From positions 1 through 64,000 of the forward strand of contig CAUEEP010000078.1 in assembly GCA_958450365.1 (NCBI GenBank): a stretch of 64,000 nucleotides of DNA, in the 5' to 3' direction. The DNA is from Mesorhabditis belari (lineage: Eukaryota > Nematoda > Chromadorea > Rhabditida > Rhabditidae). The notes under the pieces are model-generated. The model saw only the letters and a program-made list of their open reading frames with translations. It did no database searches and was not told the DNA's origin. Position numbers and translations under genes: made by a program. This document shows, in pieces, positions 35,044 to 49,500 of this stretch; the stretch's first letter is position 1, and the number at the start of each line of letters is the position of its first letter.

Positions 35044-35521
35044 TAAAGGGCACGAGAAAGATGTGTTTCTCTGTTGTGCTCAAAGTAAGTAACCCAGTGT
35101 TTCATTCTTCACAACAACTATTCTTTCATTAACAAGAACTATTTCCAAAGTAGCCGTAGTAGTAAAGTCCAAAGTAGTAAAGTCCAAAGTAGTAAAGTTT
35201 ATAGCCCAGTTAGTAAAAGAGGACATTTAATCTTTTTGCAACAAATAATACAGATAATCAATCAGAGATACAGAGATAATCAATCAATAATACAGATAAT
35301 CAATCAGAGATACCAGTACTCGTATTCAGATGAGATAAGAGATTAATAATTTAATTAGAAAGTCGATAATTTTCCAGCATCACACTCAGAAAAATTGAAA
35401 GAACGAATGTGAAAGCGGCACAGCCTTCGAAGCGCTTTCTAAGGCTTAGCCTTCTAAGCACAGCCTTCTAAGCTCTTTAGAGCTAGCAAGTAACTAACTA
35501 ATTATGCAAAGGCAAATTCAT

Positions 35522-35734
35522 AAACTAGTTAATATGTAGTAAAGAGAGAGGACATTCAATAGCAGCAACAGCATGATTGCTAAGTTCCATATATTTCTCG
35601 TAAATACTATCCTTGAGCTCGCTTGGTGCCTTGTTGAAAGCCTTGATGAGCAAGTGACAGACGGGCACAATTTGTCCATGTTGCAAAAGAGCTCGTCGAG
35701 AAACTTCATCATCATTGAAATCAAATACATGCAT
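35522..35734 (-). CDS. Unrecognised coding-like ORF, about 70 residues
   Basis: The frame starts with ATG at 35732-35734 and ends with TAG. The translation has balanced composition with helical character (SRRALLQHGQIVPVCHLLIK, APSELKDSIYEKYMELSN). No acceptor at its 5' end or continuing exon is evident. It may be a small gene, an exon of an unseen gene or a retained transposon fragment. No family is recognised. Confidence 0.3.
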
Positions 35735-35832
35735 GGATTGACAAAATCTTTAAATCCTTTGAGTGTTGAAGAATTCCAAAGTAGTTTGGGGTTTCCAATT
35801 CAGAAAAATGGAGCTCCAACTCGAATTTAGCT

Positions 35833-37217
35833 CTACAGGGTGTTCTAAAGTTCTTTCCCCTTCTAAAAGACCACTTTTCCATTGTTTTACGAAGTTTCTA
35901 AGACTCAAAACCTACAAAATTAGATTTTTCAAGTATTTTTACGCTAGAAAATTGTTTCACATCTTCTATTTTATTCATATAGAAAATTTTATAGAACTTT
36001 TTATGACAACATTTAAGAAAACCCTGGTCGCCGGCCAAAATAGCTTTCTTAGCTTCGTAGCAAATTAGAATTTGATATTTTCAAAAGTTTTTAGTAACTA
36101 TTTATCTATGAAAACAGTTTTTTATAATTTATTACGATTTTGAATTTGCAGTTGAGCATTCTCGTCTCCTTTTAAAGTCCCTCTTGATCGACTTGTGCAG
36201 TTTTGAGATTTAATTTCATTTTTGGTCACCGCTTCTCAAAAAAAGCCGGATTGTAGAAGGAAAATTTCTTACGAACTATGGCTAGCCAGATGTGAATAAT
36301 GCTAAAAAGCCCTAAAAATGTTTTATTAGCTAAATAGTCGTTTAGAAAAGTGTTTAGGAAAGCTAAAAAGTTCTCAGGACAATGTTTTAGCTAAATAGTC
36401 ATTTAGGAAAAGTGTTTAGAAAAGCTATTTTGGCCTGCGCGCAGAGGGTATCTCAAATGTTGTCATAAAAGTTCTATAAGACTCTCTGTATGAATAATTT
36501 GTTTTATAAATAATTAAAGCACCAATACAATTAGAATTTTCCTCAAATCACGTTGTTTATAGTTTAATTTGCGATCTTCAAAAGCAAATTTAGAACTTTA
36601 GCCTTTAAATGCTAATTTTGGCAACTTTTTGTCTGATCTGGAAGTCACTAGGCCGATTGCAGTCATTCCTTTTACAAAAGTATCAAACAGGAGATTTCAA
36701 GTTAGCTACCGTAGGCAATGTCGCCAGTTTAGACCATTAGAAGCTCTTAAATGCAAATTTTAGCAGAATAGAAAAGTACAATTTGTTTTGTACACTCACC
36801 TGTAAGAAGATAGAGAAAAACGGCGCCAAAATTGATCGGCTTCTGTAGGTAAGTAGGCCAACTTTGACACCGTTTTTCACCATGTTCTTACACGCGAGTA
36901 TGCATCGAAACATCGAAAACATGGAAACATCGAAAAATGGCGTCAAAGTTGACCTACTTGCCTACAGAAGTCGATCAACTTTGACGGTTTATATCTCGAC
37001 TTCCAGCGAATAGATCGACTTGCAGTTGGGCTTAAAAGAACCCTCATCAAAATTGCATATAGAAAAGAAAATGAGTAAAATAGAAGCAATGAAACAATTT
37101 TCTAGCGTAAAAATACTTGAAAAATCCAATTTTGTAGGTTTTGAGTCTTGGAAACTTTATAGAACATCGTAAAATTGGTCTTTTAGGAGGGGACAGAGCT
37201 TTTCACGCACTTTGTAG
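35833..37217. mobile_element. Foldback element, ~1.4 kb with ~150-bp inverted arms
   Basis: The left arm runs cagggtgttctaaagttctt, then caaaacctacaaaattagat and acgctagaaaattgtttca. The right arm carries the inverse (tgaaacaattttctagcgt, ccaattttgtaggttttgag) up to about 37217. The interior includes a second inverted pair, but no transposase frame was recognised. Confidence 0.7.
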
Positions 37218-37539
37218 AAACAAAACCATTTGTTTTCTTCAAAGCATTCTTTTCGGCGGTTGATTGTTAAGCATTCTTTTTGGCGGTTGTAAATAAAAGA
37301 TTAAGCACGCCAGGAAGACTGCGTTTACAATTTTTTGCACCAAAAGATAATTCGATTTTTGATTATCCACTGCATTCACTATGAAATCTTTGCTCAAATG
37401 CAATCTTTCAGGTCTTCCTTCCCTGTTGCTTTGGTCGAAGTTGTTTGGTGCCTAACCAGGTTGGTTTTTTCGACAAATTTTCTTTGCTTTCTCTGCTTTT
37501 GCTGTTTATCGATTGCTGTTCATCGATTTTAAAGATTTA

Positions 37540-40500
37540 TTTACAAAAACGTACTGGGCAGCGCTGAAATAGGAAAAGAAAAAGAAAAAGAGAAAGAAGT
37601 CAGAAAGAAAAATGCTCTCTAACATTTTGAAAGATCTAGCGAAAACGGGCGAATCATTTAAAAATGAGAGCTTTGGTTTAAGCAAAAAAAATGACAAGAA
37701 TTTAGAATCATAAAATTTAAAAATGCAATAAGCTCAAGAACAAAAAAAACTAGAATATCTACAACCGGATAGGGAAATTTATAGAGGAAAATAACTGGCT
37801 ACGGCAGTGTTTAAATGCCACGATCACGTCCCAGGGTGTCGTAGCGAGAGCCTAAAATTAATTTTAGAGAATTTTAGGGTCCATTTTTAAAATTCTAACA
37901 TAAGTAAGCATCGCTAAATGCAAATTCAAATGTTTCTATCTTAAATTATCCTTTTTTTTTTCATCTTTCCATCCCTGGAGCATTTTTTTTACCCCTTCAA
38001 GTTCCAGCTTTTCAAATCAGTTCTTTCTTTATGACAAAATTTATCGTACATCTACTTTTATAAGATTTTATCTTGTTAACTTGATCATTTCAACCTCTAC
38101 CTGTCATACTCGATGTCTCACTCCCCGGCCCTCCATAGGAAATCTCTTGAGGCTCTCTCGGGATCATCACCTCAGCTCCGATATCTATTACAGATTTATA
38201 GGTTGATGCATAAGTCTTTACAATTTTTCTCGAAACGTCATTTAAAACTACTGCCGCCACCAGCAAAATTTCTATTTAAACTATTAAAAAGCTTGATTGT
38301 TTCTCTGCAAAATGGCTTCTAGGAAATTTTTGAAAATAGTTGTTTTTATGGATTTTCAAAGGCGCAAAAGCGAGTACCCAAAACTCGCCCAATACTCGCC
38401 GAATACTAAAGCCGCAATTTGGACACTTTCTTCTATACAAACCTATTTTGGTGTCTAAGTAAAAAAGATAGAGCTCATTTGATTACATAATTCTGTAAAA
38501 TTCGAAAACGATCCGTCCAGCCATTTTCTTTAAAACAGCAATTGAAAATTTTACATAAAAATGGGTTTTCAACCGAGTTGAGGCGAGCTTTGAGCTTTCT
38601 CTCAAAAGCCATTTTGTAGAGAAATGATTGACCTTTTTGATAGTTTAGAACGGAACAAATTTGGTAAAGAATTCTTTTCTGTGGAAAGAAAAGTTTGAAA
38701 AGAATTCTGTGAAAAGAAAAGTTTGAAAAGAATTGCAAAGACTTATGCAACTAATCTAGTAATTTTTTATAAATAAATTATCAAATTGAACTTATAAAAT
38801 CCTTTTCTAAATTCTATTTCGAATTTTATCAGCTCTTATTATATCAGCTCTTATTTTTATCTCACCTTCTTCGGCTCTCGGAATCTCGATGATTGAGGGG
38901 TCACGGGTGCTGGGCGCATCACTTCCTCGACCTAGACTTATATTTAAAAACATCCAGACAGTCCAGACTGAATACCTTATTCTAGACTGAATACCTTATT
39001 CTAGACTGAATACCCTAATCTAGACTAAATACCGTAATGCAGCTAATCTGGACTGAATACCCTAATCTTAATTGTATATCCTAATCTAGACTAAATACCG
39101 TAATCGAGATAATCTAAATTGAATACCTTATCTTAGACTGAATACCATAGACTAGACTGGATACCGCTGGATTCATAGATAGTTGTTATAAAAAGCTTTT
39201 TATTTGAAGAAATTAGTCTATAGACGAGTTTTTACAAGCGCACAAAAAAGTCTTTACAAGCGCAGAAAGTGGTTTTCTGAAAGCAGTCACCTCTTTAGTG
39301 CTCAAAAGCTTTCAAAGGTGCTTTTCATGTGATAAACTTGTCATTTTTGCACAATTTACCTCCATAAATTGATCCAGTCACCGATGGATCTCTTCCCATC
39401 ACTGAGGTCGGTCTTGGGTCATAAGTCTGACGATGCGTCGGTGTTGAGGCACCCAACGGAGGCGTTAACGGATTCGACGCAAACGTTGATCTCACTCCCG
39501 AATAGTTCCCAAATCTGAAGCTTTATTTTTGAAAAGAAAACAATATTTTGTCAGACAGATAGCTTTAAACTCAGAAGCCACAAGTGAACGAGTACTTAAA
39601 AGAGTTTTTTTTCTCAAGAGACTAGACTTTGAAAAGCACTAACCCTCCGATTCGTGGATGAAGGCTAAAATTTTATTTATTAAAAGACTAACTTTTAGCT
39701 CTATTGCTTAGGCGTAGATTTATTGTGTTTTTATTGCGCATAAATGAGTGTATTGACAGCTATTTTGATGTCACAGTATCTAGTTTCGTTCAACTCACCC
39801 GCCCAATCCACCACCAGCCGAGTGGATCCCTCCACGACCCAAATTAACATTGATCGTCGTGTCATCGTTTCCGCCAAAACCACGGATTCCCAACGTGTTC
39901 CCACCAAGACGACCAATGTCATTGACCAAGCCACGTTCAGCAAAGTCTCTAGAAATAAGCAACATTTACAGGGTATTCAATAATTACCCAAACTCATTAT
40001 TTTAAGTGTAACTCAGCACTCAGATGTGCAATCATCTCACGTTTTGTTTTAATAAAAAAATTAGATATTGTTCTACAGTGGATTCTTAGGTTTGACGAAA
40101 AAACTTTTTCTGCCTTTTTTTATAGAACCTCAACGTTAGCAGTGAGGAGTTGCTTGGCGCGGCACTTGTTTCTGGCTTTTCATTTCCAGAAAACGCCAAA
40201 GATTGAACATTTCTTTAAACGCTTTTGTTTTTTCAATACGTTTTAAACATTATCAAACAAATCGGAAGCTAACATGACACTCAATTAGGCAAAATTTTTG
40301 CTATTTTAGGAATCTTGGTTTCACACAAGCCTAAGCGTTGTTATTTCAAAAGATGACCCTAAGAACCGAAATTTTTCAGTTTCTGTTAAATGGAAGTCTT
40401 TAACCTTTAGGCAAATGTATCCTAATAATCCGGAATTTAACGCAGAAACGTTCATGACCAGCAAAATTTTTGCTAAATCCTCTAAAAACAAGGACCGTGC

Positions 40501-43500
40501 CAAGCAACTCCTCACTGCCAACTTTGAGGTTCTATAAAAAGGCAGAAAAAGTTTTCTCGTCAAACCTAAGAATCCACTGTAGAAGAATATTGAAATTTTC
40601 TATTAAAATAAAACGTGAGATGATTGCACATCTGAGTGCTGAGTTACACTTAAAATAACGAGTTTGGGCAATTATTGAACACCCTATAGACCCCTGCTAG
40701 ATGGATTTTTTTTGTACCCTGGCTTCAAAATGAAAAACCATTTTTATTGATTGCAATACTGATTTCTTACTTTGCAACAAGATAATTAGTTCAATAAAAA
40801 GGGTGTGTTTTCATTTTTGAGCAAAAAGAACAAATCAAGCTATCTAAATCAATTTTCTTTCAAAACAACTTTCACATCTTGAAGTTGTTTAGTCTAGATT
40901 CCCCAACCCCACCTTCTTCTGCGTCTTTCTTGGTCCAGTTGTTCTCTCAAAATTCTCAACTGGTCCTCCAATTGTTGAATTCGATTGCGATGAGTGCGCT
41001 CACGATTTTCAATGACCTAAATCTCAAAATTTCCTAAAAACCCCAATCAATCACACCTTTTCAATCTGTCCCTTCTCCTGTCTCATTCTCAACAATTGTC
41101 GCTCTTGTTCTTCCCGTTGCTTATTCGTCAATTCCAAAATCCGATTTCCATTCTCCATCTCCAATTGTGCGATTTGTTGCTGGAGTTGAGCGCAATTCTT
41201 GTACAACTCCTTATTCTCCCTCTCCATTGCATTCAGACTCTTTTCAATTGCTTCTCTTTGCAGTGCCGTTTCTCTAATCGCTGTATCCGTTCTTCTCTTA
41301 TCCGTTTCAAGGAGTTCAATCTTTTTCATCAAATGCGCTTTTTCTTTCTTCCAATTCTCCAAGAGGTGAAGATTTTTGACCTTGTCAGTCTCGAGTTGCG
41401 TGAAGCGACGACGGAGATCCTCCAAGTCCTAAAATTGCTTTTGTTTTGGTTTATCGAACATTTGATACGGCCTTTTTACCATTGGCAATCTAACTTTGAG
41501 CTCAAATTCCTTGGTGTAAGGCTGTTCAATTTAAATATTCTTGGTATCATTAGGTTCGCCTAGTCTTTCACTGTCGATTGGTACAAAAACTATTTAATTT
41601 TGACAGCTCAGCATCACGATATTTGGGCTCAAAGTTACATTGGCAAAAGGGGCGGAGCCAGAAAGACCTTTTATACGAGCTCCGCCCCCTTTGCCATTGG
41701 CAATTTAACTTTGACACCAAATTTCTTGGTGTTGGGCTGTCAAATTTAAATAGTTTTTGTACCAATCGACAGAGAAAGACTTGTCGCGTCCAATGATACG
41801 AAAAATATTAAAATTGGATAGCCCAACATCGAGATATTTGAGCTTAAAGTTAAATTGCCGATGGAAAAAGCGGTGGCGCGAGTATCAAATGTCCCACAAT
41901 CTTTGTTTAGTACTGTTGGTAATCTGAACTTAATCTTACTCAAATCTAACTTTCAACACACCTTTTGCAATTGTCTCTTCTCATTCTTGACCGTCTCGAG
42001 TTGTTGCTTGAGATCAGCCTCTGTGCTTCTTTGCTGAGTCAATTGTTTCTCAAGATTCAACAACCGATCCTCCAAACGATTCTTTTCCCCATTAGCATCT
42101 TGGAGTTGTCTTTGGAGATCGGAGACACGAGAGTTCACATCTTGAACTCTAAAATGACAATGGTTGAATAAATTTCTGAACTTTAAAAAAAAGAATTCGT
42201 ATTCTAGAACAAACAAACAAAAAAAGCAAAACCGAAAACGTATTTCGAACTTTCAAACCTCTGTTTGTGCTCTCTCAACTCGCTCCTCGAATTCAACAGC
42301 TCATTTTCCATCGTTTGTCGCCTCAAATTTGCCTGATTGAGCTCATTTTGTGCAGCGATCAATTGATCTTTGATCATCAGATAGTCCTGACTCGTCTTGC
42401 TGCTCAAATCCACTTGTCTTCTCAATTCCGATTCCAATGTCTCAGCCTTTGTCAAATCTCTCTTTAGTTTATCATTGTCATCCTTGTAATCAGCCATCTT
42501 TTGTTCGGTTAAGCGCATCTCACTGTCGAGTTGCTTGATCTTCTCTTGGAGATTCTGGAAAAAGAATATTGTTCAGAATTTGAGAAAAATTTCCTTAAAT
42601 CTATTGTAACTATTCCTTTTCATGTTACCATTAAAAAAGCAAAACTTATTGTTCTTATCTACTAAATTATGTTATGTCCGAATCCGAATTAATTTGGAGT
42701 GATCTAACGTGGGCTCGGGGCCTGTGTCCGAGTGGTCTAATGCGCTGGGAACGTGCTGAGCGTGCTGGGCGGGTTCGATCCCCCGTGCCCGTAAAACTTA
42801 AATGCACGTGTTTTCTAATAGACTCACTTGTCTCTCTGATTCAAACGTGGCAATCTGTAGCTGCAATCGTTGATTCTCCGCATCACCCTCTCGATTTTTG
42901 CTCTCCAATTGGAATCTTGTCGTATCCCATTGCTCTTCGTGATCTCTTAACAAGCGAATATCGGCATGAGCGTTGTCGAGATCGGTGCGCAAATTCTGAA
43001 AGTATATTTTTGTCTATTAACATGTTAAAAAATTAGCTTTATCTCAAGGAATTCGAACTTTTAACGGAATATTTTTTAACTTAAACACTCCCTTTAAAAG
43101 AAAACAGTTGGCAGAAGCTATGAAAGTTTCCAAAATGATAGCTTGAGTAAATTTTGGAATAGGTTCTTGCACTCTGTGCCTACAGTAACCTAACCTGGCA
43201 ATAGGTTATGGGTTGAACTTTACTGTAAACACTCAAATAAGGCGTACTGTAGGAATTTAAAGACTAAAGATCTTTATCCATCTTCAAAAACAATACCAAC
43301 CTTCAATTGCTCATTCAAATGTCTCAATTGTGCCTCTTTTCCTCGTGCTTGCAGCTCAGCAGCCACCATTTTTGACTTCATCTGTCTCCTTTCTTCATCT
43401 CGTTGCTTGAAGTTCTCCTCTTGTGAATGAAGCAGATCCTTCGCCGCTTTCAGCTTTGCTTCAAGTGCACGTTTCTCTGAAATTTTGCTTTATATTTGAA

Positions 43501-46500
43501 AACTCTCTTCACTCACCATCTTCAATATTTTCCAAGTTGTCCTCAACTGTTTTGAAATGGGTTTCCTTTTTGTTGTAAGTGGTGCTGGTATCGGTGGCTT
43601 TTTGCTTCAAACGATTGAGTTCATCGCGCAGAGAGTTCTGAAAGTGGTTTTGAGCTAATGAGCAATAAAATTCTTTTGGCTAAAGCTAATTCAAAGCTAA
43701 CCCTAGCTCTGTTCTATAGATTCCACTCCAACTCACTCTCTCACTCTCGAGTTGCTCGATTCTATTGAGAAGTCGTTGCAAAGTCGCCTCCAAAGCTGAC
43801 GGATCAATGTGATCAGCTGGAGCAGGGAAAGGAACGGAGCGGGGCAACCCTGAATCCAAATCCTCTTCAGCTGCTGGGGGAATGTCGACAGAAGCCGGAT
43901 CCCGGAAGCCAGGCCCTCCACCACCAAAGCGAATGCCAATGTTGGTATTCTGAAACAGATTTGGATACAATCTTATTCTTGGATACAATCTTTTGTAAGA
44001 ATAAACAAGCTTTTACAAACGACACATACAGTGTTGCGCCTTCCACGGGAAACTTGTAACCTGTTTTCCTGCAAAAATCCCCACCAAAGTATAGTGTTAT
44101 ATATTTTCTGAAAGCTGAAATGTTTTTCTATCGAATGGTAGTAAAACGGTTTTATTTCAATTATTCCTTGTCGATTTGTGATGGTTGCAAGTCGACTAGA
44201 CCCGGCGAGGCATGGCATGAGGTTTCTGGACACATTTTAGGCTTAGAAATTTTTAAAAGGGCTTGGCGAACAAAAACTTTTGACAATTCACATTCTGATA
44301 ATGCTTTAAATCTATAGATATCTATCTATAGATTGAAAAAGTTCCTTTTGACAGGCATATTGATCTCAATTTTAGTCACTTCACCTTTATCAAAAATCTC
44401 CATTAGTAAAAAAAAACTCTAGTCGTTTTGCCACCGTCACACCTCAACAAGGCATAATCGAAATAGCACAGTTTTACAACCATTCGATAGAGAAACATTG
44501 CAGCTTTCAGAAAATGTCATAACACATTGTACTTTTAGTGGGGATTTTTTCATGAAAACAGGTTTACGAAACCGTAACACTATAAATGCCGCAGCCTGTA
44601 ATATGACCTAAAATCCTAACCGATCAATGACTGTTTTTAAAGTGCTTAAAGTTTAAGCTTGATTACGGGGAATTTCCAGCCACCTAGAGTGGCAAATTTG
44701 GCCTAACTAAAGTGGCTAATTACGATATAACGATCAACTTTTAAAGGTCACTTTACGAGTGAAAAAAAGCTACCATAGTTCAGCTGTTAGGGGTAAATTA
44801 TGCATGTAAATTTAAAGCCCAAAATCCCTCACCGAGCTCGGGTCATATCCTGCACTCCTTGCCGCTCCTCCAGCTCCACCCCTCACTCCAAAACCAGAAT
44901 CAAATGCATTAATGTTGATAATTCTATTGGCGGACGCTTGGAATCTTCTCAATGCATCCGACAAGATATCCCTTTCTTGATCTGCTTGAATATATTCCTG
45001 TTGCAAAGCCAGCAATCTTTGCTCGGCATTGTCCAATCTTGACGTCAAATCGTTGATCTCGTACTTTTTCGTTTCCAACTCTTGCAACGCGTTCAAGCGG
45101 CCGTCCTCGGCCGCTCGATGCGCGTTCGCTAAATCGTTCAACGTGCTCTCATATTCATCCGTTTTTCGATGCATTTGCTCTAGTCCGAATTTCAGCTCTT
45201 GTTGCATTTTGTTCAGCTCATTTCTCAGTGTCGTTCTCTCATTGTCGGAGTTAATCAACTTTTCTGAGGTCGAGTTCAACTCGTCTCTCATTTTTTGGAT
45301 TCGACTCTCGGCTGATTGACCCAATTGAGATAAGTGATCGACTTGTTTGGCCTTTTCGCGGAAAGCGTTTTGAAGGCGTTCTTTCTAAAGTTGAATTTTG
45401 TTAGACAAAGCTTACAAAAGGCTTATTGAATCTAATTTCAAATCTCTAAAGCTTATTGAACCTAACTTCAAATCTCTAAAGCTTATTGAACCTTCTAAGC
45501 CTTGAAATTTCTCCAAACCTCCGATTTGATCAAACTGTAGTTGTTCCTCAACTCCTTCAAACTGTCTTCGCTTTGTTGGAGTTTATTCCGAAGTCTTGAC
45601 AATTCTGACTCCAAATTTACATTGGTGTTCTTCAACGTGTCATTTTCCCGTTGAGTTTGCTCAAGATCTGAGCGGTACTTGTTGCTAAAAGTTGGTTAAA
45701 AAAAATTTCAATTTCATCAGTTTTACCTGTCACTCTGCAAAATCGCATATTGATCCTCAAGGGTTCTCAGCCGATTTAACGCACTTTCCAGCTCACCATC
45801 TTTCTGCAAAAGCGTCGATTTCACATCGCTCAACTCTTCATCGAGGCGACGAATTTGAGAATTTACTGGAATTAAAACAGCTTTAACTAGTGTTGCTTCT
45901 ATTTTAACTTACGTTCTCGAATTTTCGAGGTTAAGTCCAGGTTCTGCTTGTTGAGGAGATCTGCTTTATCAGTAGCCGCTTGCAATTGGGCATTTAAACC
46001 GGCGTTTGCCGTCTCGAGTGCTTTTGCCTCAGAGCGAATCGTGTAGGCTTCGGTTTTCCACTTTTGAACTTCCTGAAAAGTTTAGAGATCAAGAATTTCT
46101 TGTTTTTTTTTTTTGCAATCAGTTAACCAAATTTTCAAACACTCCAAAGAGTTTAAAAGCCTTTAAAGCTTCAAAAGTACTCAAATTCTTTAATTTAAGC
46201 CTCAAAAGTACCCAAATTCTTTGATTTAAGCCTCAAAAGTGGCCAAAGTCTTCAATTTAAGCATTAGAAGTACCCAAAGTCTTCAATTTAAGCTTCAAAA
46301 ATACACAAATTATCATCCTCCTCCATCTCCTACCTTATCCATTTCATTTCTTAAATCCTCCAAATCGTCCCGATACTTTTGATTCTGTGAGTGCATTTGA
46401 TTCATCTTATCATCTCGATCTTTCAAATCTTGCTCCAAAATGTTTTCCCTTGTAAGCGCATCACCCAGTGTTCTCTCCAAGGCATTGATCTTGTCCCTCA

Positions 46501-49500
46501 ACTCGTTCTCAATCGATTTGAGATTTTCGAGAGACTAAATGAGAATTTTAAAACTTGACACTAAGAGTTGATTGAATTGTTGACTTTAAGTTGTTCTTTA
46601 TGTAATCCTGTCCCAACTCACCTTGTTGTACTGTTCCCTTTCATCGTCAAGATCGCTCAAATGCTTATCATGCAGCGCAGCGAGTTCACCCTTCAGCTTA
46701 TCAATCTCGGCTTGGTGTTTCCGTTGTAGCTCAGCCAAATCGTTTTCTTGACGATCCTGTCCGCGTCCAACCTAGAACCGAGCTTTTGAAAATCATTATA
46801 TTCTAAAAACCTGTGCCAATTCATCTCGCAACTCTTGTATCTTTCTCTCCAAAGCTTCTTTCTCATTCTCGAGCCGTTCCACTTCCATTTTCCATTTGTC
46901 GTTTATGTCACGGATTCGAATCTCGGTGAGCTCATCATCGCGATAGGGATCAACGACACCGCCACGATATCTAAAAAGATGGAAATGTTAGTAGGAGAAG
47001 CTTTTTTTAAACCTTTCATCATCGATGGACGGTTCACCGTCTCGGCCTCTTGGGCCAACACCGCCGTCGAGTCCATCTCTGGAATTGGGAAATGTTAACA
47101 CATAAACCATGGTCCCTTAACTAGTTGGAAGCTTTTAAATTTTCAAATCATTTACTAGTTAGCTAAATCTGTAGACATAAAGATCTTCAAATTAGAATAA
47201 AATTAGAATAAAATCAGAATAAAGTAAAACTTTTAAAGTTACAGGATGATCAGAAATAACTCGCACTTTTTATTCTAGGCTCATATTTCTGTTATTTGTA
47301 GACGAAAACGATTAGCTTCTTTTTTGAATGAAAATACATATTATTTTCTGTATATGTTCAAGATTTCATGACCATAGAATCGATAGGTAATTTTTTAAGT
47401 ACGCTCAAAAATGGCTGGCTTTTTTTTGGACTGGCCATTTTGGAACGTTCATAAAAAATTTTCTATCAATGCTTTGCTCATGAAATCTTTAACATATATA
47501 GAAAATGATGTGTATTTTCGTTTAAAAAAGAAACTGATCTTTTTCGTCTACAAATAACGGAAAGATGAGCCTGGACCGGAGTTTTAGGACGATTTTGGGT
47601 CACCCTGTATTACCAACTCTAACTGTTTCCCTAAAGTCGTAAATGTGCAGCAATGTTTGTATATGCAGCAATGCTTGTATATTCAGCTTCTTTCAAAACC
47701 AAAACTTAACACCAAACTGGCATAACTTCGAAAAATATGGATCCCAACCGCTCACCTTCCATCCTCTCCCTCTCTCGGAATGTCCACATATCCACCGCCT
47801 TGACTCGGCGATCCGGGAGTCTGACTTGCCGCATCTCCACCCTCACCGCCTCTTTGTCCATCCGATCCACCACCGGATCTTGCCGGATCGTAGACCGATC
47901 CCGGTCTCGATCCACCGCCACCATGAATGTTGATGTTGGTGCCGAATCTTTTTCCACCGTTCTTCAAACGATCCCTCAACTCTTGTACCTCTTTCTCGAG
48001 CTGGGCGGCTTTGTCTAAAGTTTATTTACACAGATTAAACCAAGAATAACAAACGATTGGCTTTATCTTTCATAAACAAATTCCGATTACCTTTAATATC
48101 TAGAAGATCTTGCTTGTTGTTTGCCAACTCTTTAGCCAAGGCATTAGCTCGTTGGGTTTCTTGATTGGCCCCGGCCAGCGCTTTGTCCCTCTCAGCTTCG
48201 AGAGCCTGAAATTTTTTCATAAATCTTTTTTTTCTAGCTTTCTCACTTTGATCTCATTCTGTAGCTTTTCAACTTCTTGTTGCAATTTTCGAATTCTCTC
48301 CTTCGACACGTCATTCTCCGCATCAGCTTTGTGCTTTTGACTGAAAATTCACTGCATTTTAAAATCTGATTTGTTCTTACTTCAGCACATCTTGTTTCTC
48401 AGTCTGAAGCCTTAGATTCAAATCGTTCAACTTTTGAATTTCCGTATTCCTCGAGTGAATCTCGTTCTCCAGCTGGGCGATCTTCGCCTGATTGTTCTTC
48501 ACCGTTGTGTCCAGCTCATCGTTGTGTCTACGGAGCAAAATGATCTGTCGATCTTGCTCGTCGAGCGCTTGTTTCAGCTTCTCAACCTCGTCATTTGATC
48601 CTAGATTTGAAACCGTTGAAGGAATTAAAATGAAGACAAAATGAAGACGATGAAGACACAAGTCAAATGCGCTAATCAAATGCCAGTTAACATCATAATA
48701 ACTGGTCCAGATCAAGTCACTTAAACAACTTTGAGACTAAAATTTAGACTTAAACCAAATCTAAAGTGTAATTAGCTTGTACAGAATGGCCCATAACACG
48801 TGAAGCCTTATGTGAAGACAGATTAACTCGAAAATGTGTTAGATTACTTAAAGTTTGTTCTAATTTCATTTCTATAACATTTTTACACTATTTTTCCAAT
48901 TTTTAGCCCGATCGGTTGGCTATAAGAAAAATTCGGGCAATTAAAAGCTTTGTAAATAAACACGATGCATATTGTCTGATGAAATCGTGCTTAAAATGCT
49001 TCACATCTCAAAGCTCTTCCTCAAACAATGCTTTTTGCTTTTTCTATGTTAAGATTATAAAGAAATTTTTGTTTAAACTATCATAGAATCAAATTTTCAT
49101 TGCTTTAATTGTCGTCACGTTGGAGACAAGATGAAATAAGCATTTTTTGGGTGTTTTAGACAATTCCTAACAAACTTAAACTAACATTAGACCAAAAGCT
49201 TAAAGAAAAAAGTAATAATTTCAATTTTATAACCTTTTTAAAGCACTAATAACTAATTAAAATGACTGAAAAGTTCAATGCTTTCATTTTAAACACGAGT
49301 CTTTATAGACAAAAGCATTTCCATGCCAAACGCTTTCATTTACGGAGCTTCTAATGGCCTTAATTTTTCTTATAGCCGACCGATTGGGCTAAAAATTCGA
49401 ATATAAGTGTAAAAATGTTATAATAATGAAATTAGAACAAAGTTTAAGTAATCTGACACATTTTCGAGTGAATCTACCTTCATATAAAGTGTAACACATA

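Noticed and set aside
41096..41563. 155-residue plus-strand ORF opposite the rootletin exon at 41057-41429
   Set aside because: Shadow of a coiled-coil exon: leucine- and phenylalanine-rich because it is antisense to Glu/Lys/Gln codons. The minus strand has correct splice phases.
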